64,000 nt of DNA from Amphiura filiformis (lineage: Eukaryota; Echinodermata; Ophiuroidea; Amphilepidida; Amphiuridae): NCBI RefSeq assembly GCF_039555335.1, contig NC_092628.1:73410713-73474712 (forward strand), written 5' to 3'. The notes beneath the pieces were generated by a model. That model did no database searches and was not told the DNA's origin. It saw nothing but the letters and a program-made list of their open reading frames with translations. The translations under genes were made by a program, and so were the position numbers. Below are positions 27,201 to 36,643 of this stretch, one piece after another; positions within the stretch are counted from its first letter, which is position 1; each line of letters begins with the position of its first letter.

Positions 27201-27685
27201 TGGCGACATATGCGCCGATATTAAATAGCGATTTTCTTTGTTTTGCTTAATCTGGTTAGATCCAAAAGGAATATATCTGACAGTGAAAACTAACATTTTG
27301 TGGGAAAGAAAAACAAATCAAGCGACTTGTTTGTGTCTTATAATGCTTTGTTGATGCGAGCTTGTTGCTTGGCCGTTACGTGACTTCTTAATGAACAATG
27401 TCTAATTATTATGTCCTGCTACATGTACGTCATTTGAAAAAATGTTTTCTGATAAGGGCTTTATGCAATTCCCTTTCCAAGAGTATAAAAATATAAAAGA
27501 GTATAAAGCTGAAAAACACACATACCTATGACCCTTATACTTACAGTGGGAATATATTCAGTAGGAAGCTTGTTGGTGGTGTAAGTAATAGCCAAAGCAG
27601 TTTTCAAATCATGACGCTGGCCATCATCATACAATTCATATGCTCCGCCACCACCTCCAACTAAAACACACTTGATAGCCTGCAT
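8932..27685 (-). CDS. Cdc42-like / Roc / COR / Death-domain fusion protein (21 coding exons, 1097 aa)
   Basis: Exons in transcript order: 27545-27685, 25929-26001, 25039-25148, 24007-24204, 18748-18889, 18367-18529, 17902-18011, 17027-17268, 16808-16862, 16104-16246, 15780-15875, 15117-15392, 14547-14678, 12791-12937, 11998-12207, 11460-11630, 11215-11332, 10892-11058, 10456-10536, 9915-10143, 8932-9221. All 20 junctions are GT-AG with compatible phase; total 3294 nt. Domains: Cdc42-like 1-190, linker, Roc 250-630 with long insertions, COR 630-1000, Death 1005-1095. ROCO proteins are multidomain GTPases acting in signalling, and Death domains recruit apoptosis or immune adaptors, so a cytoplasmic signalling role is likely. 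No LRRs, kinase, signal peptide, membrane span or CAAX box. The start is the Cdc42-type Met-Gln. The exon-intron model is well supported; the function is inferred. Confidence 0.9.
9915..12937 (-). CDS. COR module and COR-to-Death segment of the fusion (exons 14-20)
   Basis: Exon 14 has the COR hallmark [12 protein letters not shown] followed by HYITFEE. Exon 15 has [14 protein letters not shown] and [11 protein letters not shown]. Exon 16 has [17 protein letters not shown] and [10 protein letters not shown]. Exon 17 has [10 protein letters not shown] and exon 18 [12 protein letters not shown] domains dimerise ROCO proteins and couple to Roc. Exon 20 continues with an acidic/aromatic stretch containing CVACRDK and ends in a phase-1 GTGAGT donor that joins the Death exon. 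For exon 20 the acceptor CTCATTCAG (exon end 10143) was chosen because it alone keeps the frame from exon 19. Confidence 0.87.
13039..13068. repeat. Short perfect hairpin in intron
   Basis: TATGAGAAAGT and its inverse ACTTTCTCATA are separated by 8 nt. The hairpin lies in the 1.6-kb intron between the Roc and COR blocks. It has no obvious function and may be the remnant of a small foldback element. Confidence 0.4.
13927..13975 (+). repeat. Fragment of the GGGGAGAGCGGGG repeat family
   Basis: The segment reads GGGAGAGCGGGGTAAGTTGA and continues with a similar AAGTTGA phrase. It shares its core with the termini of the 1-kb element at 30147-31161. Only one end is present, so this is a solo fragment within an intron of the fusion gene. 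Confidence 0.45.
14019..14418. repeat. 400-bp foldback MITE in a Roc/COR intron
   Basis: The arms are GTACTTCGGTTATATTTATA at the left and its inverse at the right, continuing imperfectly into AAATACGCAC. There is no coding sequence between them. It lies in the intron downstream of the exon at 14547-14678. Target duplication not resolved. Confidence 0.65.
14547..18529 (-). CDS. Roc GTPase module of the fusion (exons 6-13)
   Basis: Exon 6 carries the conserved pre-Roc linker ([13 protein letters not shown]) and a complete P-loop, GQERVGKT at 259-266. TDGV follows at 284-287 (G2), DFAGQ at 447-451 (G3), and GTHRN at 568-572 where Roc domains usually have GTHxD. Two low-complexity Ser/Asn/Glu-rich insertions separate the motifs: about 100 residues in exons 8-9 between G2 and G3, and about 45 in exon 12 between G3 and G4. 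Exon 13 gives the usual end of Roc ([20 protein letters not shown]). The core G1 to G3 signature looks functional. The Asp-to-Asn change in G4 may weaken guanine specificity. Confidence 0.88.
15945..16080. repeat. Degenerate ATC/ATT trinucleotide microsatellite
   Basis: An interrupted (ATC)n/(ATT)n tract fills the short intron between the exons at 15780-15875 and 16104-16246. It is noncoding in the gene model; plus-strand open frames here are low-complexity artefacts. Confidence 0.7.
18112..18332. repeat. 221-bp foldback MITE with TACCGTAAAACCTCG ends
   Basis: The ends read TACCGTAAAACCTCGTCTAC and its inverse, and the arms match for about 55 bp with small gaps. It lies in the intron between exons 6 and 7 of the fusion gene. 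The interior is AT-rich and noncoding. Confidence 0.7.
18748..27685 (-). CDS. Cdc42-like pseudo-GTPase module of the fusion (exons 1-5)
   Basis: Residues 1-190 align without gaps to Cdc42 after a 12-residue offset. They include [15 protein letters not shown], the switch I region IPTVFDNY, DTAGQ at 69-73, [33 protein letters not shown] and [15 protein letters not shown]. Nucleotide-binding motifs are altered. Residues 10-29, in place of the eight-residue P-loop, form a longer stretch ending LKT, so the Gly before Lys is lost. The G4 TQID is LETE, losing the guanine-specifying Asp, and the G5 SAL is SLK. Gln61 (Q73) and Thr35 (T47) are kept. After the final helix there is no basic/CAAX tail; exon 5 runs on into the Roc linker. 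Altered or absent GTP binding is an inference. Confidence 0.9.
19462..23130 (-). mobile_element. RTE-like non-LTR retrotransposon (LINE), nearly intact, in a 5.1-kb intron
   Basis: The element has the same orientation as the host gene. A 712-codon frame (20392-22530) carries an AP endonuclease ([37 protein letters not shown]) and the start of the reverse transcriptase ([23 protein letters not shown]). A second frame (19484-20350) carries [10 protein letters not shown] and a C-terminal RFAGHCFR...[11 protein letters not shown] block typical of RTE-type elements. One single-base frameshift near 20432 separates them. The 3' UTR is very short and ends in a TAAGCAAGTAAGC-type tail. A GC-rich stretch (22840-23090) is probably its 5' UTR; the 5' limit is uncertain. 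Clade assignment (RTE versus RTEX) is tentative. Confidence 0.88.
23131..24006. other. Remainder of the large intron upstream of the LINE
   Basis: No exon, conserved frame or clear repeat was recognised between the presumed LINE 5' end and the exon at 24007. Short open frames on both strands have no recognisable motifs. Confidence 0.4.
25510..25824. repeat. hAT-type MITE with 8-bp target duplication
   Basis: The ends are CAGGGCCGTTCC and its inverse GGAACGGCCCTG. TCCCTAGT lies on both sides (25502-25509 and 25825-25832), an 8-bp duplication as made by hAT transposases. The interior holds the inverted phrase GCCGCCCTAGGC and pyrimidine-rich filler, with no transposase. It sits in an intron of the Cdc42-like block. 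Confidence 0.85.
26317..26797. repeat. Foldback MITE with arms of about 150 bp, ending in a (GTAA)n tract
   Basis: The left end ACATAAAGAATGTCCGCACT pairs with the inverse of the right end. Homology between the arms continues through CCTACACCAAA, CTGATCGTG and ATGAAATTTGGTGCATTT, with an insertion of about 65 bp in the left arm. The right end runs directly into a GTAA tetranucleotide repeat (26796-26824). Noncoding, in the first intron. Confidence 0.75.
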
Positions 27686-30146
27686 CTTGCAATTTCCGGC
27701 TTACTGCAAGTATTCATTTGACGAAATGTAAGACTTTTATTTTTTTATATCCTAGATATCTACGAGTAGGCCTATGTAAATAAGAGAAAGGTGTAAACAA
27801 ATGTTGAGTCCCTGCAACATTGAGACAACACTTAGGCCTATTATGCAAGCTTAGGCTATGCAACTCTAAAATTGGAACACTTGCTAATCTTAATATGACT
27901 TCAACTATAGGGTAAGTAGGGTAGAACTTTTGACGTCATATCTATTTTAGTTGGATGACCTCATTCCCTGGATCTGTAATTAGCGATGCTATATTTAGCC
28001 CCTTGATCCTAGATGTTTTTTGATATCACGTTGGGGATTCCTCGATGTTTGTTTTGTGGGAATCCCCTATGTCTTAGCACCTTGTTTCACTAAGTGACGG
28101 TAGGGATTCCCAGATATTTGTTTTGTGGGGAATCCCTATGTCGAAATTTATAAAATTCATTGTGTTATCTAAATTATCCAAATATCTAAAATACCATAAT
28201 AGGTATAACTATTATCCATTATCCGTTGGATTCTCAAAATTGGGGAGGGGGCTGACCAAGCAAAACATTTTCGTGACCCATCGTGTGGGTTTCCCGAGCC
28301 TCGCACCCCCTCGGTGTCAGGAAATATGTCAAAAACACTCATTTTCCCCGGTATCTGGCTACATTTTTTTACTTCATCTGGATTACCCGCTGGATTATTG
28401 GGGGCTGAGCCTCCAGATCAAAATTATTGAGGGGGATGAGCCCCCACAAGCCCGCCCGGTTCCTACGCTTATGTTATCAAATACAATAATATCCAAATAA
28501 CTTAAATATCTATTAAAAGAATGGTGCAATGATCCGGGTAGGTATGAAACACGGTAAACGACTTCTATGACACACTCACACCGTACCCACCTATAAGCCT
28601 ATAGGGCCTATACATTAAGCATATGAGGTGATGTACACTTACCGTTTTACATGTAAGCCTATATTGCTTTTCTCAAATAGATCCGTATGAGAAAATGGTA
28701 CAGGTAACCGCGCATCGCTCTCTCCGTATAATACACGATAGACGTTTAACTTGAAAGTCACATTATGTTAGTCCATTTTTCACAATGATCCACCATTCTA
28801 CAATGTTTACGTCTATTATATCTGCGTCCAAGAAAACGGAAATACACGACCTGTAATTTTCCGGATCAATGGGTCTAAAGGTCATATTTTCAAAAGGTGC
28901 ACTTGTACGAAAAGGTTAATGATATGCTGAGATATTCATGGTACTATTTAGGCCTACACATTAAAGAGAAAATAATTTCGTTTCAGGCACGTTGACTTTG
29001 TCAGTTCACAATATAGTATAGTGAGATAGAAAATCCTTTATTGTAATATTTCTATAAAATTAATTTGATTTGATTTAAATTGATTTATTGATAAGGCCAA
29101 GTAAAAATAAAAACATGTTTCTCGTCCGGGTTTTTACAAATTATGAGAATGAGGGCCTTTTTATTTTTTATTTTTTATTGGAAAACGACGCTAAATACCT
29201 GTATTTGGCACCATATTTCGGGTATTCGACATAAAGATTGATGTCTGAGAAAAAGGAGGATGCCCTTTTTATTTTATTGTTTTGAGAGGTAGACCCCTTT
29301 AGTGATCACAAAACTCTTCTTAAATGATGTATTATGCATTTATTAAGCCGAAAAATAAGTTTCAACTTCTGAAACATCTTTTTCAACAAGATATAACTGA
29401 AAGTTTACAAAATAAAAAGAAATTTGAAAAATCTTCAAAAAATGAGGAGGGCGCGGACGAGAAACATGTATTATTTTTTACTCGGCCTAATCCAGGCAAG
29501 CATACAAACAAAAGCAGGAAATAAAATATTTCAGTCAATGCAGCTTTTTATCTCTTATCTTTTATGATCAGAGCTGGTCTCCACTATATTGAGAGCATGT
29601 CTCCTATTTCACTCCTTGAAAAAGAAAAGTTTTGTCTTTTCGAAACGTTGGTTTTTTAACTTTGTTTATATGTATTGTGTTACTCCCCATTGGATGTTGT
29701 GTCATATTTTCCCTGTTTTATTAATTTATTTATTTATTAATCGTAATACTTGACGATGATACATTTTACAAGCAAAAGGTTCCATGAAATGACTTGGACG
29801 AACAGGTACACAGTTTTATCAAAACGAAGATTTTGCACAATTTGGATCACAATTGGAGCAAGTTTAAAATTTTAAAACCTTTGACCTTTGACCTTTTTGG
29901 TAATAAGCCAAGAATGGTACATCCTAGACAGGTAAAACTATACATTTTCTGAATCCGTATGACCAGAAGAAAACATTAGTGTTTTCTACACAATTTGATG
30001 AAGTTTGACATTTGAACCCATGTAAAGTTGGAACAATATTTTGTTTTGGGAACAACACAATTTGTGTGCTAGGGACTTTCAGAACTACGAAGAAATAGGT
30101 TAGACAAATACATCATCTGGATGCATGGGAACAATATTGTAGCTGG
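27686..30146. other. Upstream of the fusion gene; intergenic, no gene seen
   Basis: The presumed promoter of the Cdc42-Roc gene lies here but no confident TATA or initiator element could be placed. The stretch contains a two-copy phrase around TGTTTGTTTTGTGGG (28033-28073 and 28102-28142). It also holds a MITE-like segment with GC-rich ends (about 28225-28475, ending in the inverse of GCGTAGGAACCGGGC) and a short TTTGACC triplication near 29881. No conserved protein-coding exon was found. Confidence 0.5.
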
Positions 30147-31161
30147 GTAGGGGAGAGCGGGGAGTGTTCGCCCTATATTTTTCTGACCAGCCTAGCGATG
30201 TCAATTTTAAGGTTAGGGATGACCTGATTAGCCCATGTGAAAGCCCTATGTCTTAGCTATATACGGCCACAATCCCAGAACCATAGGCCTTACAATAGTA
30301 ACAGGATAGAGCAAACAAAAAAGTTTTGCAAAGTGGCGAACTTGCCCCATATTGGGGCAGGTTCGCCCATATGGTGGGGTAAGTTAACCCTAATCACAAA
30401 AGAAGGTTTAAACATTGCATAACAATAACATATTAAATGCAAACATTTAGCAAGAGTATACAGGGCATTCATTCTCATCTGGGGAGTCACTAAATTTGTT
30501 GCAGGGGTCGGGTCAGGGTCAGGGTGTAGGGGTCCAAAGTGAGCTTAAACGTATCATGTTTACAACTTCGGGGAGATTATGGATTAGGACATTAACGGTG
30601 GTATGAGTAATACTGATACCACATAACTTTAGAAAACGTGTTTTTCAGTAGTTTTACCTTGTTTAATGGTATAATTATAAATATTTTGCATAATACGCTG
30701 ATGGGGCAGGTTCGCCCTCAAGTTTGGGGTAAGGACGCCCGGTGAAGATATAGGGCGAACATGCCCCATCCTCAAAGGGCGAAAGTGCCCCTTGGGCACA
30801 TTTTTGTATTTTCTTCAGGGTGTGCAAAATACAAATCGAATAAGGAGTTTATAACTGCATTAAATCTTTGACAAATCCCATATGTTCCCAATAAAGATTT
30901 CCATTAAAACCATATGTATTTATGTATCAATGGTAATACAATATTATTAATGCAAGAAAAAATTACGTTTTGGTGCAATTTTTTTGTTTTGGCTGCAGTT
31001 CGATGAACACGTTCCTATATATCGCGTAGCTAATATGAGAAGTTTATAATGACCTATGTCACCTAATTTTGCCATCACCAGATTCCCCGATAGCCGTAGT
31101 GCTGAGAAACAAGGGGTGGGCGAACATACCCCTAGGGCGAACACTCCCCGCTCTCCCCTAC
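30147..31161. repeat. 1-kb non-autonomous element with 29-bp perfect inverted ends
   Basis: The left end begins GTAGGGGAGAGCGGGGAGTG and is matched perfectly by the inverse of the right end over 29 bp, finishing TTCGCCCTA. The interior repeats phrases such as GGGGCAGGTTCGCCC and GGGGTAAG several times near both ends. No transposase frame is seen. A related solo fragment lies at 13927-13975. Target duplication not clear. Confidence 0.75.
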
Positions 31162-32600
31162 TAGACGAACTGTGCACATTTTCACATAAGCAGACAGGCG
31201 GCGAGCGGCATGATGGGCGGAGAGAGACGGCAATTTTCCATACACAGATACACTCGGTTAATTTTGTGCGGTTCGTTATCGGCGGAGGAGAATACTAGCT
31301 GGTCAGACAGTTTAATTTTATCAAGCATATAATACCTGAACAATCACCGTCATTTGATCGATTTACTACAGAATATAATGTATACACAAAATATAATTTT
31401 AAAATTGTAAACCTGTTAACTTATATATTTGTGTACTAAAGTATAAGGACACGTGAATAAAATCATGTAGGAGACAAAATGGCCGCTAATCCGCCTATTG
31501 TCTAGACTTAAACTACATCTTCCGGTTTGTTACGTAATACTAGGATGCCTATCCCTTTGTATCGATCCCTGATAAACAGCTCTTCTTCAGGGACAGACAA
31601 CAAAATATATATATAGCCTATGGTGTATCTCCGCTCATGCATGACTTGGATGACTGTTACTTACGCTAAATACAAATTTGTACTTTTGTCTTTCAAAACA
31701 AAAAGCGATGTTAAATACTTGATTACGTAATGACATTAGCATAAACACAATAGCGTATGGACATTGCCTGATTTATGGTGGAAAGTAGTCAAGAAAATCT
31801 CGCGCCAAATTGAGGTATTGTTACATAATTCCAAATATCTCGAGAATAAACGTATGTAATCTGGCGCGGTTTTTGCAACTTTGTAGACCGATAACATTTT
31901 TTTTTCCGCAGGCGGATATAATACGGAATTTGTTTCCGCAGGCGGATATAATACGGAATTTGCTGGGGATAAAATATAATTATTTGACACATAATTGTGA
32001 CTGTGGAAATTGTTTTTGTGTTTGGTAGCTTTATGTATAACAAGATTGACTTATGTAAAATTGTTGTTGTATATGCGTTGAGTTTGTGTACGATAATTTA
32101 GAAAAAAACATTCATTTTAATATACTATTTTTAGAAACACACTATTTTTAGAAACTCTCTGGCCTCTTCACTGAGCTAGACGCATGCGTGGTGTCAATTT
32201 TGTATAGAATTGGGCTCATTTGCATATGCATAAGTTCGTTGATAAGGCTGTGGCGTACTTAGTGATAGTAGAGTTCCAGTAAAATGAAGTTGCACGATTG
32301 CGTTTGATGATATAATGCGTATATATTTAAACTGTTGAAACATTTTTTTTTGTAAATCTGCACAATGTCCAGGCATGTCGCAAATGGCAAATATTGTACT
32401 ACGTGTAATAATATGTCCTAGTGTATTGTGTTTGTTCGAAAAGTTTAGCCCCGCTAATTTACTTCGCGCAAGGCATAGTTAAAGTTGGATAATTTCACGA
32501 TAAAGGTAGGGATAGAGATATGACGTCATCGAAAAGTGATTTGTTTTAGATTGAGAAATAATGCATGTCAAGTAAAATTTTCGCTGACATTTTTATTTTA
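31162..32600. other. Intergenic, no gene seen; one 30-bp direct duplication
   Basis: The only structure recognised is a perfect 30-bp tandem pair at 31903-31962 containing TTTCCGCAGGCGGATATAAT. The rest is AT-rich without conserved coding sequence. Confidence 0.5.
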
Positions 32601-32750
32601 CTGTTGTATTAATTGTTGTCAATGAAAGTGACAGTAAAATTTCGAAAATAACTGTGCATTTATGACGAATTTATGTCATGGGACTATTTGTTATGGTTTT
32701 AATGCGGAGGGACATGGAGCTATAGAGGTCAGTAAACGTGAAATGGTCAT

Positions 32751-34182
32751 AGTCACGTGGACATGCACATGGAGTTGCAGACACGTGCAATAAATTATGC
32801 ATGTCAAATAATAATAATTGTGGGAAATGTTAAATTGTTTTATTGTCGTATACAATTGTTGTATAGGTCCGTACTGAAGTTGACAATCAATTCAAAGAAG
32901 ATAATGAAGAATGATGAGGAAATGTTTGTCATGGGACTATATTTTGCTTTAATGTGGAGGGACATTAAGTTAACGTTCAGATAATGTCAAACGGTCAGCT
33001 TGCACGTGGATGACACGTGAATTGAAAAAGTCTTTGTCTCCGGTTGTTGTTCCGGGTTTGGAGTAAACTTATTTTCTCGTTTATACACAACGTGTGATCA
33101 CTGTGATGTAATCGGAAACCAGCGAATAACGGCTGGCGTAACATTTTGTGATGGGGTTAAAGGAGTAGTGGGGTTATATAGAAGGTTAGCATGCGAAATG
33201 ACTTGACCAGGTCAGCACGTCAGTGCATACTAGTCACGTGGACATGCACATGGAGTTGCAGACACGTGCAATAAATTATGCATGTCAAATAATAATAATT
33301 GTGGGAAATGTTAAATTGTTTTATTGTCGTATACAATTGTTGTATAGGTCTACTGAAGTTGACAATCAATTCAAAGAAGATAATGAAGAATGATGAGGAA
33401 ATGTTTGTCATGGGACTATATTTTGCTTTAATGTGGAGGGACATTAAGTTAACGTTCAGATAATGTCAAACGGTCAGCTTGCACGTGGATGACACGTGAA
33501 TTGAAAAAGTCTTTGTCTCCGGTTGTTGTTCCGGGTTTGGAGTAAACTTATTTTCTCGTTTATACACAACGTGTGATCACTGTGATGTAATCGGAAACCA
33601 GCGAATAACGGCTGGCGTAACATTTTGTGATGGGGTTAAAGGAGTAGTGGGGTTAATATAGAAGGTTAGCATGCGAAATGACTTGAGAGGGCGCACCACC
33701 AAATCACTCCACGATTTATGTAACAGTGAAATTCGGTTAAAATAGTCCACCGCTTATTTGAGCTTGTTTCGGCTTTATTTTCTAAACGTATAGTCAAATT
33801 TTGCCGTTTTCAGCTCATTTGCTTCCGACAAGTATATACATGAAGAATTCGGAGAAAAAGTCCCAATTTTTTATTTCAGAGTTGAAGTTCTGGCGCGAAT
33901 TTGAACAACGTCCGGTTTCCAAAATTGAGTGATTTTTAGGGTTAAATTTGCACAATTTTTCTTTGCGGCAAAATAACAGAAAAAGTCGGTGGTTAGCAAT
34001 ATATTCCGTTAAAAGAATAATATTCTACACATGATCAGCTTTAATCTGATACCAAGCTTTATAGTTGAAATACGTAATTCAAGTGCCAAAACGAGATCCA
34101 AATGTAGGCCTCTTACCGTGTATTTCAATGGGCGCGTTTAATGGTGGTGCGCTCCCTTGACCAGGTCAGCACGTCAGTGCAT
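32751..34182. repeat. 481-bp tandem duplication, second copy interrupted by a MITE
   Basis: Copy 1 starts at AGTCACGTGGACATGCACAT (32751) and copy 2 at 33232. The two are nearly identical through ATGCGAAATGACTTGA. Copy 1 then continues CCAGGTCAGCACGTCAGTGC; in copy 2 this continuation appears only after a 469-bp insertion (33687-34155). A more diverged version of part of the unit (TATGTCATGGGACTAT and AATGCGGAGGGACAT) lies upstream at about 32600-32750, so this is at least the second duplication here. Confidence 0.85.
33687..34155. repeat. 469-bp MITE with GAGGGCGCACCACC ends, inserted into a tandem repeat copy
   Basis: The termini are GAGGGCGCACCACC and (inverse) GGAGCGCACCACC. CTTGA flanks both ends (33682-33686 and 34156-34160), and removing the element restores the sequence of the neighbouring repeat copy exactly. 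The empty site is therefore visible next door, which fixes the boundaries. The interior is noncoding. Confidence 0.85.
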
Positions 34183-34739
34183 AGGGGGGCCTACTGCGAG
34201 TTTGTTATCAAGATTTTTTATGAACCCAAGCTCAAGTGCACTAATTGCTTCTTGTAGCATCACCAAGGTAAACATTCGCATGGCCTTGTAAGTTGTGCAT
34301 GTTCTCTCACACAGTGGACATGACATGTACGTTCTCTGTATGCTGCTTTCAGCATATTAAATTATAGACCTTTACAGGGTCTAGTATGCTTTCAGTTGAC
34401 AAAAATCTATTACTGTAGGCCTTAGTATGTACATCGCCTACGGTGCACACATGATTTATAAAGCGCGTTCATCTATGTGAACTGTTAGTATTATGTTAGT
34501 ATTATAGTTTCAAGTAGGCCTATTTTACAAACCTGTTACTCAGATAAAAAGTATCATAACTCCAAAAATGCTGTTTTAAAGAAAACTAAAAACCACATTC
34601 TTGTGATTCCCGTTAAGTTATGTGTATACTGAACCCTTTGAACCCAATACAAAGTCTGTGAAATTCCAGAAGTTACGTATTAAATATGTGACACAATCTG
34701 ATCATGCAGAACACTAAAGGAAGCATTTTTCACAATTCA
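34183..34739. other. Intergenic, nothing recognised
   Basis: AT-rich sequence without conserved frames, splice-bounded exons or clear repeats. Confidence 0.4.
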
Positions 34740-35101
34740 TTGCCCGGAGGGGGGGGGCACTCCTATTGTCGCCTGTACACCATCCGCGATAATCAACTTA
34801 TGAAAGCACCCTAAACAAGGATTTAACCCTTGGCAAAAACGACACCCTAAACAGGTAACACGCGCCTGTTTCACACCCTAAACAGGGATTTTATTCCTTG
34901 TATCAAATTTCATACCCTAAATTTCATTTCCGCGTATTAGCAATTGCAATTTTGCTACCTTTTCCCCCAATTTTTTCTTGTTTATTACACCCTAAACACG
35001 AAACGCGCGTATCGCGCCTACCCTAAAAAGTACCCGTTTTACGCGTTTTTATTATTGCGGATGGTGTACATGCCACAATGGGAGTGACCCCTACCGGGCA
35101 A
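34740..35101. repeat. MITE with about 50-bp inverted ends and ACCCTAAACA subrepeats
   Basis: The ends begin TTGCCCGG and continue through CACTCC, ATTGT and TGTACACCATCCGC in both arms, with a few mismatches. Inside, ACCCTAAACA-type phrases recur at least five times. No coding sequence and no clear target duplication. Confidence 0.75.
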
Positions 35102-35270
35102 CCGCCATACTTCAATATGCTTGGTTCTATGATTTGTAGTATCCATTTTGTTAAATGTTATTTTTGTTGGCCCCTACACCATATTTTTGCCTTGATCTCA
35201 ATTACAAATTTGCCGGCTTGGGCGCTAAACCAGATATCACACAAATTCAATTCCAGCAACCTGTTATTTC

Positions 35271-35819
35271 CAGGGGCGGCGGAACGATGTTGAAAGTGGG
35301 GGCCAGTCAGGGTGATGTAAAAATTAAAATAATGGCCGCGAAGCGTCATCGCGTCGAGCTTGCGCGACACAGGGTGTCTGAGGGGATGTGCCCCCTCCGA
35401 AGTGAGAAACTTTTGCAAAATGAAGGCCCAATTTAAGCCATTTGGTGGACCATTCTGGCACTATTATTGTGTACAATTTTAGTTTGAAAATTCCGAAAAT
35501 GGGTTAAATGAAGGCCCAAATTGAAGCCATTCGTGGATAAGTTTTCACTATAATTGTATAAATTATTGCTTTTAGTGTTGGGTGTCCTAATACAGGGGAG
35601 TTGGAAAATTTTGCAAAATGAAGGTCCAATTGAAGCCATTTTGTGCATAATTTTTAAGCAGGTTTAAGGTCTAGAATAGAGATTTGATTATTTATGTTCA
35701 CCCAGACATGTTACACACAGCACATTATGGGTTAAAAGTGGGGGGGGGGGGCAGGTCCCCCAGTCAAAAAAGTGGAGGGGACCACTGGCCCCCCTGCCCC
35801 CCCGGTTCCGCCGCCCTTG
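35271..35819. repeat. hAT-type MITE with 8-bp target duplication and internal 100-bp repeats
   Basis: The ends read CAGGGGCGGCGGAAC and the inverse of GTTCCGCCGCCCTTG. GTTATTTC flanks both sides (35263-35270 and 35820-35827), an 8-bp duplication typical of hAT transposition. The interior contains a roughly 100-bp unit about three times, each with a phrase like AAATGAAGGCCCAATT then GAAGCCATT. No transposase. Confidence 0.85.
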
Positions 35820-35827
35820 GTTATTTC

Positions 35828-36643
35828 AATTACTTGTCTTTATATGAATATACTAAAGTGAAGTCAAATAGGCCTACAGCATCTACATGTAACTCAATTC
35901 ATACAAAATCTCAGTTTTGTTAGGCATTGAGTGTTAATGCTGTGCTGACCTTTCAATTAATATTAATTAACAACATTAACAACATTGAAGACAAACCTGC
36001 AGTGACAAAATCATTAAACGGAGACGAATATAACTATTCGTCTCAGATGTGACATGTTTTCATTCAAAGATTATTTATTCTATACTTCTCTTAAGTTAAG
36101 TGCTTTCAGTGATTCCAGCGAAAGTAAATTTTGTCTTAAATACATAGTTTTCAGCTGAATTACTATGTTAGCACATCTATGACAATGCAAAGGTACCAAA
36201 ATCTGAATTTTGATGACTCACGATACGATCGTCCAAATGAGCAAATCGCCGAATGGGCCTTTAAAACCTGTTACTTTTAAATCAGTGGCTCCGGAACCGA
36301 GGCAAATCCATCATGTTTCCTTTAATCACTGCGTTGTCTTTTTTAAAGACATTTCTTGTTAAGGGATCATGTTGAGATAGAAAGATTAATCGATGACCCA
36401 ATTTAACAAAATGGTACCTGGTTCGATTGGGTATCTACTGAATATTAAAAAGGGAGGTTCCAGTGCACTGCAGTGGTGAAATCACAAACATTTCTTTCTT
36501 AATGAACCTTTTGTTTTGAAAAGGTCATGTTTTTGTAATCAAAGTAGCACACCATAGAGAGGTTACATTGGCTTTTGCATTACTGTGTGAAGAAACCAGC
36601 TTTACATTATTGCATCTGTCTGTTGTATACGATATTTCTGATC
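35828..36643. other. Intergenic, probably including the left flank of a Tc1 element
   Basis: No conserved frame. The left terminal inverted repeat of the Tc1-like transposon should lie here but could not be identified. Confidence 0.4.
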
